From: an archaeon
GTDB taxonomy: Archaea; Thermoproteota; Nitrososphaeria; Nitrososphaerales; Gagatemarchaeaceae
Assembly (NCBI GenBank): GCA_016432545.1
Contig: CP066694.1
Location: forward strand, 1 to 64,000
Direction: 5' to 3'
DNA length: 64,000 nt
Shown here: positions 16,800 through 25,664 of the stretch, in pieces
Position numbering within the stretch: the first letter of the stretch is position 1
Layout: each line of letters starts with the position of its first letter
Notes under the pieces: model-generated
What the model was told of the DNA's origin: nothing
Databases searched by the model: none
The model's input: the letters and a program-made list of their open reading frames with translations, nothing else
Made by a program: the position numbers and the translations under genes

Positions 16800-17978
16800 A
16801 TGAACACCGAACGGAAAGCAGTAAGCACAACTACAATCGCAATTGTCGTGGTGTTGATCGTCGTGGTAGCGGGTGCCGGGGCGTATGCGCTCTACGGATC
16901 CAACTATGGCGGGAACACTACCTCATCCAACACGACAACCTCGGCCCAGGCCGAAACGCTGGGCGGCGCCGGCTCGACATTCGTCTATCCGCTGATGTCG
17001 GCGATGATAACCCAGTACTCGGGCCTGCACACGAACATCCACATCAACTACCAGGCAGTAGGCAGCGGGGCAGGAATCACCGACCTGGAGAGCCACACCG
17101 TCGACTACGCAGCCTCGGACGCGCCCCTGAAGGCAGCCGACCAGGCAAAGGCTCCAAACGCCCTGACGATTCCCGTCACAATAGGCGCAATCACTGTCGC
17201 CTACAACCTCCCGCACATCGCGACGGGCTTGAACCTCACGGGTGACGTGATCGCCCAGATCTACGCAGGGAACATCACCATGTGGAACGACCCCAAGATA
17301 GTCAACCTCCAGACCAACGCGACCCTCAAAGCAGCACTACCAGCCCAGCAGATCATAGTGGTCCACCGCTCTGACAGCTCAGGAACCACCTTCACCTTCA
17401 CAGGCTTCCTCACGCAGGACAGCCCGGCCTGGGCAAAGGAAGTTGGGCAGGCGAAAGCACCCTCCTGGCCGACTGGGTACGGGGCAAACGGCAACGCGGG
17501 CGTCGCAGGGTTCGTCCAAGGGACACACCTGACGATAGGCTATGTGGAACTCGCGTACGCGCTCACGTCCACGCCGAAGCTGACCCTGAGCGCCGTCCAG
17601 AACCCTGCGGGCAAGTACGTGGTCCCCAGCCTCCAGACCTCTGCAGCGGCAGCGTTGGCACTTAGCAACCTCCCCGCGGGCAACGGGGACTGGTCCGGAG
17701 TCGACCTCCTGAACAAGCCTGGAGCCACGACATACCCAATCGTCACTTTCACCTACATCTTCGTCTACAAGGAGCTGAGCGTAAACACGGCGCAGACCTC
17801 AGGCAAATCGATTGCAGGGGCGACCGCCCTCGTGCAGTTCCTGTGGTGGGCCGTGCACGACGGCCAGCAGCAATCCCAAACACTAGACTACGTCCCGCTG
17901 CCACAGAACGTGGTAACGCTGGACGAACAGACTATCCAGACCATCACCCTCAACGGACAACCACTCCCAACATCATAG
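16800..17978 (+). CDS. pstS: phosphate ABC transporter substrate-binding protein
   Basis: Periplasm-equivalent phosphate-binding protein, 392 aa. An N-terminal membrane segment (TTIAIVVVLIVVVAGAGAYAL) and a short Ser/Thr linker (NTTSSNTTTSAQA) anchor it to the membrane; no lipobox cysteine is seen. The binding domain starts GGAGSTFVYPLMSAM, with VGSGAGITDL, DYAASDAPL and VVHRSDSSGTTFTFT as phosphate-contact loops. ATG 16800 has GGAAGG eight nt upstream; the open frame to 16650 overlaps the divergent gene. First gene of pstSCAB-phoU. Confidence 0.93.
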   Translation: MNTERKAVSTTTIAIVVVLIVVVAGAGAYALYGSNYGGNTTSSNTTTSAQAETLGGAGSTFVYPLMSAMITQYSGLHTNIHINYQAVGSGAGITDLESHTVDYAASDAPLKAADQAKAPNALTIPVTIGAITVAYNLPHIATGLNLTGDVIAQIYAGNITMWNDPKIVNLQTNATLKAALPAQQIIVVHRSDSSGTTFTFTGFLTQDSPAWAKEVGQAKAPSWPTGYGANGNAGVAGFVQGTHLTIGYVELAYALTSTPKLTLSAVQNPAGKYVVPSLQTSAAAALALSNLPAGNGDWSGVDLLNKPGATTYPIVTFTYIFVYKELSVNTAQTSGKSIAGATALVQFLWWAVHDGQQQSQTLDYVPLPQNVVTLDEQTIQTITLNGQPLPTS

Positions 17979-18041
17979 GCATGGTGCCGGGCTTCCGACA
18001 CCAGCCTCTACCCATTTTACAGACCATAGGAATCGTCACTT

Positions 18042-18986
18042 ATGAGGAGCCTCCCAAGCGGCGATACAGCGTTCAAGGTCGGGGCCGCCCTTCTTGCTTC
18101 ATCCGTCGTACTCATAGTCTTCTTGGCCGGGTATGTCCTAGTCAGCGGCTCGACTCTAGTCCTCTCGAAGTTCGGAACCTACTTCTTCACAGGGATTGAA
18201 TGGAACTCGGCCGAAGGGCACGAGATCTACGGCGCGCTTCCCTACCTCTTGGGGACGCTCGCCACATCCGGGATCGCTATCGTAGTAGGAGTCCCGATCA
18301 GTCTCGGCATCGCCATCTTCCTCTCCGAGATGTCTCCCAGGCGACTGCGAATCCCGGTCTCGAACCTGGTCGAGTTGCTCGCCGCTGTCCCCAGCGTGAT
18401 CTACGGGCTCTGGGGATTCTTCGTCTTCCGCTACTTCCTGGCCGACTACATCGAGACCCCGCTCTCTGCCTACTTGGGATGGCTCCCTGGCCTAGGCGGT
18501 TCTCCCGTGGGGGTCGACGTCCTCTCGGCTGGCTTGATACTGTCGATCATGATCATACCCACGGTCTCCTCCGTGAGCCGCGAAGTCATTTCTGCCGTCC
18601 CCAACTCGATCCGCGAGGGCGCCTACAGCATCGGCGCTACCCGATGGGAGGTTACGCGCCACTGGGTGCTCAACTACGCACGCTCCGGTCTCTTCGGGGC
18701 CGTCATTCTGGGCCTCGGGAGAGCGGTGGGCGAGACCATAGCGGTGAGCATGGTGATAGGCAACGCGGTCGGCCCCCTTGCCCTGCCTACTTCACTGCTC
18801 AAGCAGAGCCAGACGATGTCGTCATACATAGTCAACATCTTCTTCGACGCGACCCCGGGGACCTACGAGTTCTCTGCGATTCTCGGCGTTGGCCTCTTCC
18901 TTCTTGTCTTGGCCCTCGTGATTAACGTGCTAGCGCGACTCATGGTCACAAGGCTGCTGAAAGTGAAGGGGGGCGCGGTGGAATAG
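18042..18986 (+). CDS. pstC: phosphate ABC transporter permease PstC
   Basis: A 314-residue permease with six membrane segments. The binding-protein-dependent transport loop is visible as EGAYSIGATRWEVTRHWVL followed by GLGRAVGETIAVSMVIGN, which contacts PstB. A large loop between early helices (SEMSPRRLRIP) is typical of PstC. It lies 63 nt after pstS and 1 nt before pstA. It forms the channel with PstA. Confidence 0.92.
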   Translation: MRSLPSGDTAFKVGAALLASSVVLIVFLAGYVLVSGSTLVLSKFGTYFFTGIEWNSAEGHEIYGALPYLLGTLATSGIAIVVGVPISLGIAIFLSEMSPRRLRIPVSNLVELLAAVPSVIYGLWGFFVFRYFLADYIETPLSAYLGWLPGLGGSPVGVDVLSAGLILSIMIIPTVSSVSREVISAVPNSIREGAYSIGATRWEVTRHWVLNYARSGLFGAVILGLGRAVGETIAVSMVIGNAVGPLALPTSLLKQSQTMSSYIVNIFFDATPGTYEFSAILGVGLFLLVLALVINVLARLMVTRLLKVKGGAVE

Positions 18987-18987
18987 C

Positions 18988-19827
18988 ATGGACCACTATG
19001 CCGCGCGCAGGCTGAAGGACAGGGTCTTCACGATACTTGGTGGCCTCTGCGTGGTCCTCGCTGTCATACCCCTCGGGAGCATCTTGTTGGGTGTCATCGC
19101 GAAGGGCCTCCCTGCGATGAGCTGGGCCTTTCTCACCACGGACTCTCTTCCGAGCACGACTAGCCCCGGGGGAATAGGGCCGGCGATACAGGGGACGCTG
19201 ATGCTCGTAGGCCTCACCAGCCTGATCGGAATTCCGATCGGCATCATGTCCGGGATCTTTCTTGCAGAGTATGGGACCAATCGCTACGCGTCAGTCCTGA
19301 GGCTTCTCAACGACGTCCTAACCGAATTCCCGTCGATAGTTGCAGGGATCACGATTTATCTTACCTTCGTCCTGATATTCGGCTACTCGACCATCGCCGG
19401 AGCACTCGCCCTGTGCTTCATCCTGATTCCCATCGTTTCGAGGACCACGGAGGAGTCGGTCAAGCTCGTGCCCAACTCCCTAAGGGAGGCCTCTCTGGCT
19501 CTGGGGATAAGGAAGTGGAGGGGGACGGTCAGCGTGGTCCTCCGTGCCGCACGGTCGGGGCTCATCACCGGGTCCCTTCTGGCCGTCGCAAGAGTAGCCG
19601 GAGAGACGGCACCGCTGATTTTCACTGCGTTCGGAAACAGCTACTTTGCCACAGGTCTGAACGGGCCTGTGGGCTCGCTTACCATGTACATCTTCTCGGA
19701 CTGGAAGCAGCCCTACCAGGGTTACCAGCTTCAGGCGTGGGGCGCCGCCCTTGTCCTGATCCTGATGGTACTGCTGATCAACATAGCCGTCAGGCTCGCG
19801 ACCAGAGGAAGAGGAGCCAGAAGGTGA
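18988..19827 (+). CDS. pstA: phosphate ABC transporter permease PstA
   Basis: A 279-residue permease with six membrane segments. The EAA loop reads [20 protein letters not shown], followed by [19 protein letters not shown], a PstA hallmark. It starts one base after the pstC stop and overlaps pstB by 4 nt (GTGA), so translation is coupled. Confidence 0.92.
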   Translation: MDHYAARRLKDRVFTILGGLCVVLAVIPLGSILLGVIAKGLPAMSWAFLTTDSLPSTTSPGGIGPAIQGTLMLVGLTSLIGIPIGIMSGIFLAEYGTNRYASVLRLLNDVLTEFPSIVAGITIYLTFVLIFGYSTIAGALALCFILIPIVSRTTEESVKLVPNSLREASLALGIRKWRGTVSVVLRAARSGLITGSLLAVARVAGETAPLIFTAFGNSYFATGLNGPVGSLTMYIFSDWKQPYQGYQLQAWGAALVLILMVLLINIAVRLATRGRGARR

Positions 19828-20666
19828 CCCTAGTCTTGCAGGAGACCCTTGAGATGAAGACAAAAGAACTACGGCCGCCAGACCCGTTTCCGATGGGCGC
19901 TCCCGGCTCCAGCGAGAAGATGAGGAGCGAGGGGCTCAGCGCATGGTATGGGGGAAAGCAGGCCCTCGACGGCGTCAGCCTTGGGATAGCGTCTCACGCG
20001 ATTACGGCTATCATAGGGCCTTCGGGGTGCGGAAAGTCTACCTACGTCAGATGCCTGAACAGGATGCACGAGCTGGTCCCCGGAGCCAAGACCGAAGGGC
20101 ACGTCTTCCTCGATCGGAACGACATCTATGGGCCAAAGGTGGACCCGGTCCTCATTAGACGAAGGATAGGAATGGTCTTCCAGAAGCCCAATCCATTTCC
20201 CACGATGTCAATCTATGACAACGTCGCAGCAGGGCTGAAGCTCACGGGAGCGAGAAAGGGAAAGGACCTGGACGAGGTAGTACGAAGGAGCCTTGAGCTT
20301 GCCGGTCTGTGGGACGAAGTCAGAGACGACCTGGACAAGCCGGGGACGAGCATCTCCGGGGGGCAACAGCAGCGACTCTGCATCGCGAGGGCAATCGCCC
20401 TCGAGCCCGAAGTGATATTGATGGACGAGCCTTGCTCGGCCCTGGACCCTGTGGCTACCGCTAAGATCGAGGGCTTGATGACCTCCCTGAAGAGCAGGTA
20501 CACCGTGGTCGTCGTGACCCACAACATGCAGCAAGCCTCCAGGGTCGCGGACTATACCGCCTTCCTCTACCTGGGGAAGCTGATCGAATATGATGACACC
20601 CCCAAGATTTTCGAGAACCCGAAGGAGGAGCTTACTGAGAGGTACATCACCGGGAAGTTCGGATAG
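19824..20666 (+). CDS. pstB: phosphate ABC transporter ATP-binding protein
   Basis: The ATPase of the phosphate importer, about 280 aa. Walker A is [10 protein letters not shown], followed by [10 protein letters not shown] as in PstB; the Q-loop is FQKPNPFP; the signature is [15 protein letters not shown]; Walker B is [13 protein letters not shown]; the switch His is in [13 protein letters not shown] 19824 overlaps the pstA stop and has GAGGAG 7 nt upstream; ATG 19854 with its own GGAG is an alternative. The open frame further upstream is a shadow of pstA. Confidence 0.93.
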   Translation: MTLVLQETLEMKTKELRPPDPFPMGAPGSSEKMRSEGLSAWYGGKQALDGVSLGIASHAITAIIGPSGCGKSTYVRCLNRMHELVPGAKTEGHVFLDRNDIYGPKVDPVLIRRRIGMVFQKPNPFPTMSIYDNVAAGLKLTGARKGKDLDEVVRRSLELAGLWDEVRDDLDKPGTSISGGQQQRLCIARAIALEPEVILMDEPCSALDPVATAKIEGLMTSLKSRYTVVVVTHNMQQASRVADYTAFLYLGKLIEYDDTPKIFENPKEELTERYITGKFG

Positions 20667-20675
20667 TGGTATGGA

Positions 20676-21302
20676 TTGACTAGGCTCATGGACATGGGGC
20701 TCGAGCGGCTCAACGGGCTCCTCCTGGAAATGGCCGCCCTCTCTGAGAACGCCGTAGCCTCGTCCATAGAGGCGTACGCCAGCGGCGGAAAGGCCGGACA
20801 GGTGCGTGAACAGGCTCAGAAGCTGCAAGGCCTCCACCGCCAGGTCAGCGACCTCACCATGGAACTGATCGCAAGGTTCCAGCCGGTCGCCTCGGACCTC
20901 AGGTTCATCAAGGCCTGCTTCGAGATTTCATACGGCTTCCACAGATTCGGCCGATATGCCCTGGACATAGTGGAGGTGCTCGAGATGTTCGGGGACCTTC
21001 GAAAGTGCGACCACGAGGCCGTGGTTAAGGCAGCCGCCACGACGAAGGAGATGATCAGGATGAGCGTGGACGCCTTCGCGAAGAGGGACGTCGGGCTGGC
21101 GAGGCGCATTCCAAAGCTGGACGACCTGGTCGACGAGAGCTACAGGCAGCACTTGAGGGGAGTCATGGACCAGAAGAAGGACGTCAGGTGCGCACTTTCA
21201 GCCAGCCTCATCCTCAGGTACCTGGAGAGGATCTCGGACCACGCGACCTACATCGGCGAGTCCGTCGACTACATCGTGACAGGTATCGAGCCCTCGGCTT
21301 GA
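20676..21302 (+). CDS. phoU: phosphate-specific transport regulator PhoU
   Basis: A 208-residue two-bundle PhoU protein. Metal-site motifs appear as HRFGRYALDIVEVLE in the first half and LRYLERISDHATYIGESVDYI in the second. PhoU proteins link Pst activity to phosphate signalling. TTG 20676 starts 9 nt after pstB; ATG 20688 or 20694 are possible. This is the second PhoU-domain protein in the locus; unlike the AbrB-PhoU protein it has no DNA-binding domain. Confidence 0.9.
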   Translation: MTRLMDMGLERLNGLLLEMAALSENAVASSIEAYASGGKAGQVREQAQKLQGLHRQVSDLTMELIARFQPVASDLRFIKACFEISYGFHRFGRYALDIVEVLEMFGDLRKCDHEAVVKAAATTKEMIRMSVDAFAKRDVGLARRIPKLDDLVDESYRQHLRGVMDQKKDVRCALSASLILRYLERISDHATYIGESVDYIVTGIEPSA

Positions 21303-21362
21303 CACCCGGTCGACAGGACAGGTCGACCAAATCCGTAACTATCACCGGTTCTGGAATCCCGC

Positions 21363-21497
21363 GTGCCTAACTGCCCGAAGTGCGGGAAGCTGATCAGCGG
21401 GAAGAAGTACAAGAGGCACCTTGCACGATGCGGACAGAAGCACAAGATGCCCCCGAAGCCCCTGGACCACCCAGAGAATTTTTACATGAAGATTTAG
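21363..21497 (+). CDS. 44-residue zinc-finger protein
   Basis: A very short gene, GTG 21363 to TAG 21495-21497, encoding a protein that begins MPNCPKCGKLISGKKYKRHL. The cysteine and histidine spacing, CPKCG then H-x3-C (HLARC), makes a C2HC zinc finger; the rest is basic (GQKHKMPPKP) and ends HPENFYMKI. It probably binds nucleic acid or ribosomes, as many archaeal mini zinc fingers are thought to do. It follows phoU by 60 nt. Confidence 0.65.
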   Translation: MPNCPKCGKLISGKKYKRHLARCGQKHKMPPKPLDHPENFYMKI

Positions 21498-21565
21498 GAT
21501 TCTTGGGACATTCCATCCTGTTCTGGTAACTATTCTAATTAACGGCCCCCAATACTTTGTAGCCG

Positions 21566-22429
21566 TTGGCAAAGCCCGCCCGGCCCGGCGTCGCTGGTGC
21601 GACCGTCGTCCTCCTGATAGCTGTAGCAGTCCTGGCGACGTCGACCGGGTTCATGTCTTACCTCTACTTGCAAAAGACCACGGAGAGGACCGGTCCGATT
21701 CAGATTGGAGATGGTTCGGTGACCTTTCCTCCCTCGTCAGGGCCATATTCTTCTCAGTCTGGGAACTTCGATCCAACTTACACAATCTCTGTCTCTGGCT
21801 CCGCCCAAATCCAATACACTCCCAACGAAGCGCTAGTTGGCATCTCCGTGGTCGCGAAGAACGCAACCGCCCTGGGTGCCACCAAGGAGGATGCGATTCT
21901 CACCGCCAAGGTGATCAAGGCGCTAAATTCGATAGGCATAGCCAACACGAGCATGCACACTCAGGGGTTCTCTCTTTATCCGAACTACTACGAATGCTAC
22001 TGCTACAATCCGAATCCGCCGGCCATCGTGAGCTACACAGTTTCAAACAGCCTTACTATCAACATCACCAACAGTGACCCGGCAGCTCTTGGGCTAAAGG
22101 CTGGCCAGGTGATAGACACGGCTACAGGGGCCGGCGCGAACCAGGTCAATCTGGACTTCTCCGGGACTAGGTCGATGGTGCAAAAGCTTCAGAACCAGGT
22201 CCTTAGCTGGGCTGTCGATTCGGCTCATCAACAGGCCACTTTGATAGCAACCGAGGCTGGAGTCAATATCACCGGAGTCGTCAGCGCGAGTAGCGGGTAC
22301 TCCTCCTACTGCTGTTATTCAGACTACGCACCCAGAGGGATACAGGATGCAAGCGCATACCTCACTCCGATCATCCCGGGAACTCAGACGCTCTACTCTT
22401 CAGTCCAAGTCGTCTACTCAATCGACTGA
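21566..22429 (+). CDS. SIMPL-domain (YggE-like) membrane-anchored protein
   Basis: A 287-residue protein with an N-terminal membrane anchor (GATVVLLIAVAVLATSTGFM) and an extracytoplasmic SIMPL/DUF541 domain: YTISVSGSAQIQYTPNEALV, VIKALNSIGIANTSMHTQGF, and SYTVSNSLTINI. An unusual tyrosine- and cysteine-rich loop (NYYECYCYNP, SSYCCYSDY) interrupts the domain and could form disulfides. The family is linked to oxidative stress and envelope functions, but its biochemistry is unclear. It starts at TTG 21566. Confidence 0.8.
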   Translation: MAKPARPGVAGATVVLLIAVAVLATSTGFMSYLYLQKTTERTGPIQIGDGSVTFPPSSGPYSSQSGNFDPTYTISVSGSAQIQYTPNEALVGISVVAKNATALGATKEDAILTAKVIKALNSIGIANTSMHTQGFSLYPNYYECYCYNPNPPAIVSYTVSNSLTINITNSDPAALGLKAGQVIDTATGAGANQVNLDFSGTRSMVQKLQNQVLSWAVDSAHQQATLIATEAGVNITGVVSASSGYSSYCCYSDYAPRGIQDASAYLTPIIPGTQTLYSSVQVVYSID

Positions 22430-22481
22430 CTTGGTCAGTTCTGGTAAACTAAATAGCCGACATCGGGCGGGGTCTTTCGAC

Positions 22482-22589
22482 GCCCTGGTAGTATAGAGGT
22501 CAGTATGCTGCCCTGTCAACGAGCGCGTCTTGGCAGAGCGGCGGCGACCCGGGTTCGAAATCCCAAGGACGAAAATCCCGGCCAGGGCG
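22482..22589 (+). tRNA. tRNA-Asp (GTC) with two apparent introns
   Basis: The acceptor strands GCCCTGG (22482-22488) and CCAGGGC (22582-22588) pair fully, with G as discriminator. The anticodon GTC is at 22515-22517 in a stem CTGCC/GGCGG. About 20 nt (22519-22538) must be removed at the usual 37/38 site, and about 16 nt (near 22559-22574) interrupt the T-loop, which otherwise reads TTCGAAT between CCGGG and CCCGG. Spliced length is about 72 nt. CCA is not encoded. Confidence 0.85.
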
Positions 22590-22603
22590 CTTTCTTAATT
22601 CGG

Positions 22604-23026
22604 TCATCGGGCCGGAGTTCTGTCCCACGGGAACGGGAGAAGTTGAGAAAGCCTGACCTTCTTGGCCTCCCTCGTGCTACTCCCGACCTGAAGAATCACG
22701 TACGGATTCCCAAAACCTCTGACAAGGTCTCGACACTTTCCGCACGGTGGCAAGACTCTGTAGCCGCCTCTTCCTTTCTCAGCTACCGCCACGATGGTCC
22801 GGATTCGCTTCTCGCCACTTGAAAGCATCGTCCCGACTGCGGAGTACTCTGCGCAGGAGCCGAGCGTCGCCGTCTTCAGATCGATGCAAAGCCCGAAGAA
22901 CTCCGTCCCCTTACTGGTCTGAATCCCGGCCGCGACATTGGAAATCTCCGAGCCGTACTTCTTCAAGTGAAGCCTTGTCTTCTCGACCAGCGACTCTTCT
23001 TGGTCGTCAAGCCCTAGCAGTTGCAT
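22604..23026 (-). CDS. cytidine deaminase-like protein
   Basis: A 140-residue zinc deaminase. Motif 1 is GSCAEYSAVG (Cys as zinc ligand, Glu as proton shuttle); motif 2 is PPCGKCRDLV (two zinc cysteines). The Cys in motif 1 and the short length are typical of the tetrameric cytidine deaminase and blasticidin-S deaminase group. It would deaminate cytidine or a related base; specificity is not readable. It ends 15 nt from the tRNA-Asp gene on the opposite strand. Confidence 0.8.
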   Translation of the reverse strand: MQLLGLDDQEESLVEKTRLHLKKYGSEISNVAAGIQTSKGTEFFGLCIDLKTATLGSCAEYSAVGTMLSSGEKRIRTIVAVAEKGRGGYRVLPPCGKCRDLVRGFGNPYVILQVGSSTREAKKVRLSQLLPFPWDRTPAR

Positions 23027-23111
23027 CGGAGCACCGAACGAGCCCGAGAAGATAAGGCTGTTCCGTTCATGATTCCCAAAGCCTTCCCCGGCCGAAGTAG
23101 CTGACTGAACT

Positions 23112-23633
23112 CTAATTGTCTATGTAGGCGACCACGTTCGGCCTTCTCAGGTAAAGCCATAGCATCGCCAGGGATCCGCCACCCACGGCGAGATTAACAA
23201 GGACCAGCGGGGTCCTCAAACCAACGATTACTGGAACTGAGTAGTAAGCTAGAAACAAAGAGGTGTAGGCGAGCATGACCAAGACCGAGATTAGAAGGCC
23301 TGCATAATGGGCCCACACCCTTCCCTTCATGATCGCAAACGCCGTTACTATCTGAAATACCGAGAGAACTTGGATCAATAGCCTGAGCGCGACGTCGTCG
23401 GTCACTACATGAAACCAAGGGCATGCGACGCACCCAACGTAGAGATTCTTGCTATCGCTCGGCCCGTAGAGATACAGGGTGACCCACAGTCCATAGGCCG
23501 CCGCGGCAGTCCACAGCAACATCACAGGGATAATCCAGGTAGGCCTCTTCATGGGAGTGAACGTAGTTCGGCTGACCGGAGGCTGCCCGGATTCGCCCCC
23601 CTGTCCGCTTCCAGTGCCACTCTCTAAGCTCAA
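23112..23633 (-). CDS. four-helix membrane protein
   Basis: A 173-residue protein with four hydrophobic segments (IIPVMLLWTAAAAYGLWVTL, a second around QVLSVFQIVTAFAIM, a third at AGLLISVLVMLAYTSLFLAY, a fourth at LVLVNLAVGGGSLAMLWLYL). An extracellular-side loop has CVACPWFHV, a CxxC that could bind metal or form a disulfide. Family not recognised. Confidence 0.6.
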   Translation of the reverse strand: MSLESGTGSGQGGESGQPPVSRTTFTPMKRPTWIIPVMLLWTAAAAYGLWVTLYLYGPSDSKNLYVGCVACPWFHVVTDDVALRLLIQVLSVFQIVTAFAIMKGRVWAHYAGLLISVLVMLAYTSLFLAYYSVPVIVGLRTPLVLVNLAVGGGSLAMLWLYLRRPNVVAYIDN

Positions 23634-23737
23634 CTTCTATGACCACCCCGTACCTAGAGCGATTTTAACATCTTGGAGCCGGCTGGAATGTTGACAACCC
23701 CCGAAACTGCCCCAATCCTGAAGACATCCTGAAATAG

Positions 23738-23747
23738 CGTTAAATCG
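23738..23747 (+). promoter_or_regulatory. TATA-like box for the cupredoxin gene
   Basis: CGTTAAATCG centred 27 nt before ATG 23770. Confidence 0.45.
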
Positions 23748-23769
23748 AATTTGTCTCAAAATCCGCTGC

Positions 23770-24249
23770 ATGCGACCCAGGGGCGCCTACCTCTTGGCAG
23801 CCCTGCTCGTCTCCCTCTCGCTCCTGGCCGTCCTCGCCTCATCCCCGCGAGTCATCGCGACCGTATCTCCAGTCTCCGTGAGCATCCAGGACTTCTCGTT
23901 CAATCCAGGCACGATTCACGTGGTTATTGGAGTAAACAACACCATCGTCTGGACTAACAATGGGGCGGAGCCCCATACTGTGACAGCGAACGGCGGCGCC
24001 TTCTCGGGAAGCAGCACGCTGTCGCCTGGGGAGAACTTCACACACACCTTCTCGACACCGGGCACCTTCGGATATCACTGCGCGATACACACCTTCATGA
24101 CCGGTACTGTCGTCGTCATCGGCACGGGGACCACGTCGACCTCCAGCTCTGTGACCACCACGACATCAACAACGACGACCACCACGACTGTGATCCTCCC
24201 AAGCCACTCTGGTGCCGGAAGGGTCGATGAGCCCCCCGAACTCATGTAG
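23770..24249 (+). CDS. plastocyanin-like cupredoxin, secreted
   Basis: A 159-residue blue-copper protein. A signal peptide (LLAALLVSLSLLAVLASSP) precedes a cupredoxin fold with copper ligands His in AEPHTVTA and Cys, His and Met in YHCAIHTFMTG. A Thr-rich low-complexity tail follows (TSSSVTTTTSTTTTTT), probably a glycosylated stalk, without a clear membrane anchor after it. Small cupredoxins carry electrons outside the membrane; the partners are not in the window. Confidence 0.88.
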   Translation: MRPRGAYLLAALLVSLSLLAVLASSPRVIATVSPVSVSIQDFSFNPGTIHVVIGVNNTIVWTNNGAEPHTVTANGGAFSGSSTLSPGENFTHTFSTPGTFGYHCAIHTFMTGTVVVIGTGTTSTSSSVTTTTSTTTTTTTVILPSHSGAGRVDEPPELM

Positions 24250-24281
24250 CCGGCCAGCCAAGCCAATGTCAGGTCTTCTCC

Positions 24282-24291
24282 CTTTAAATAC
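24282..24291 (+). promoter_or_regulatory. TATA-like box for the helicase gene
   Basis: CTTTAAATAC (24282-24291) would start a transcript near 24312-24318, giving a leader of about 60 nt before the helicase GTG. Confidence 0.45.
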
Positions 24292-24328
24292 GGGGCTCCA
24301 GGCGTAAAGTCGTCAATCTCTGCGTCTC

Positions 24329-24376
24329 ATGGCGCCACTCAGCAAGGCCGCCAGCGGACAACGAATTGTTGAGTAG
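24329..24376 (+). CDS. possible 15-codon upstream ORF in helicase leader
   Basis: ATG 24329 opens a 15-codon frame (MAPLSKAASGQRIVE) whose TAG stop at 24374-24376 shares its last base with the GTG start of the DEAD-box helicase. It lies within the leader predicted from the TATA-like box. It may couple or limit translation of the helicase; it could also be chance. Confidence 0.3.
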   Translation: MAPLSKAASGQRIVE

Positions 24377-25611
24377 TGAAAAAATTGGACAGCTTCATGG
24401 AGTTGCACCTGAGCCCGGCCGTTCGAAAGGGCGTGGACGAGGCAGGGTACCGCAGGCCCTTCCCAATCCAGGCCCAAGCGATAGGCCCCCTCCTGGAGGG
24501 AAGGAATCTGATCGGACAGGCGAAGGCAGGCTCGGGCAAGACACTCGCATTCGGGATACCCCTGCTTCATTCCATAGACACGTCCTTGCCGGTCATCCAG
24601 GCTCTCGTGCTCGCGCCCACGAGGGAGCTAGCCGTCCAGATCACCAAGGAACTGATCAAGATCGGGTCCTTCACGGGCGTGAGGATTGTCACAATCTACG
24701 GAGGCCAGTCCATGAACCTCCAACTCGACGCTCTTCGCCGAGGACCACACGTCGTCGTGGGGACTCCCGGGAGGACGATCGACCATATCAAGCGCGGGAC
24801 GCTGAGGCTCGGGTCCGTGAGGTTCGCTGTCCTCGACGAGGCCGACACGATGCTGGACATGGGATTCATCGACGACGTAGACTTCATCCTGGGCAAGACC
24901 CCCAACTCGAGGCAGCTGAGCCTCTTCTCGGCGACGATGCCGAGCTCCATCATGAGGCTGGCGGAGAAGTACATGCCCCAGTCGACGCACATCATGGTCG
25001 ACCAGAACGAGCCCTCTCCTGAGGCCCTCGAGCAGTTCTACGCAAGGGTCGACGCTGACAAGCGCCTGGAGCTCCTACTCGACATCCTCTCCAAAGAGAG
25101 GCGCGGCTCCGCAGTGATCTTCTGCAGGACCAAGTGGGGCACGGCCAGGCTGGCCCGCGAACTGGAGAGGAGATTCATGAGCGTAGTGTCGCTCCACGGC
25201 GACCTCTCCCAGAACCAGAGGGACCACTCGATGAGCCTCTTCAGGTCGGGGAAGGCGGACATCATGGTGGCCACCGACGTCGCCAGCAGAGGCATCGACG
25301 TCAGGCAGATCGGGTGCGTGGTGAACTACGACGTCCCCGAAGACCCGGTCGTATACTTCCACAGAGTTGGAAGGACAGCGAGAGCAGGCGACCCTGGAAG
25401 GTCGTACACCTTCGTCACTCCCTTCGAGGAGGGGGACTTTGCGCGGATCCTAGGCCAGGCAAAAGCGGAGATCAGGCCCCTGAGACCTGGCGACGAAAAG
25501 CGCAGGCACGTCGACAAGGGGCAAATGAGGCACGCCGGAGGCAGGCAGGGCGGGCGGTGGGCCAGGAAGGGAGACCGCGGTGCCCGACAGAAGTGGCGGA
25601 GATACAGATAA
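24376..25611 (+). CDS. DEAD-box RNA helicase
   Basis: A 411-residue ATP-dependent RNA helicase with all core motifs: Q motif (FPIQ, residues 29-32), motif I AKAGSGKT (49-56), PTREL, TPGR, DEAD (154-157), SAT, and in domain 2 RGIDV, and HRVGRTARAG. The C-terminal extension is a basic Arg/Gly-rich tail (GGRQGGRWARKGDRG) that binds RNA nonspecifically, as in bacterial CsdA/DeaD. Likely roles are ribosome assembly or cold adaptation. It starts at GTG 24376 and is followed by aIF1A. Confidence 0.93.
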   Translation: MKKLDSFMELHLSPAVRKGVDEAGYRRPFPIQAQAIGPLLEGRNLIGQAKAGSGKTLAFGIPLLHSIDTSLPVIQALVLAPTRELAVQITKELIKIGSFTGVRIVTIYGGQSMNLQLDALRRGPHVVVGTPGRTIDHIKRGTLRLGSVRFAVLDEADTMLDMGFIDDVDFILGKTPNSRQLSLFSATMPSSIMRLAEKYMPQSTHIMVDQNEPSPEALEQFYARVDADKRLELLLDILSKERRGSAVIFCRTKWGTARLARELERRFMSVVSLHGDLSQNQRDHSMSLFRSGKADIMVATDVASRGIDVRQIGCVVNYDVPEDPVVYFHRVGRTARAGDPGRSYTFVTPFEEGDFARILGQAKAEIRPLRPGDEKRRHVDKGQMRHAGGRQGGRWARKGDRGARQKWRRYR

Positions 25612-25664
25612 AATGCGCCCGAATTCCGCAAGGATGCGAATGAAGGTAGAGCCGGTGAGCCTAG

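Noticed and set aside
24130-24190. Repetitive tract that might be read as a tandem repeat
   Set aside because: It is the coding sequence of a Ser/Thr-rich stalk in the cupredoxin, with codon variation; not a repeat element.
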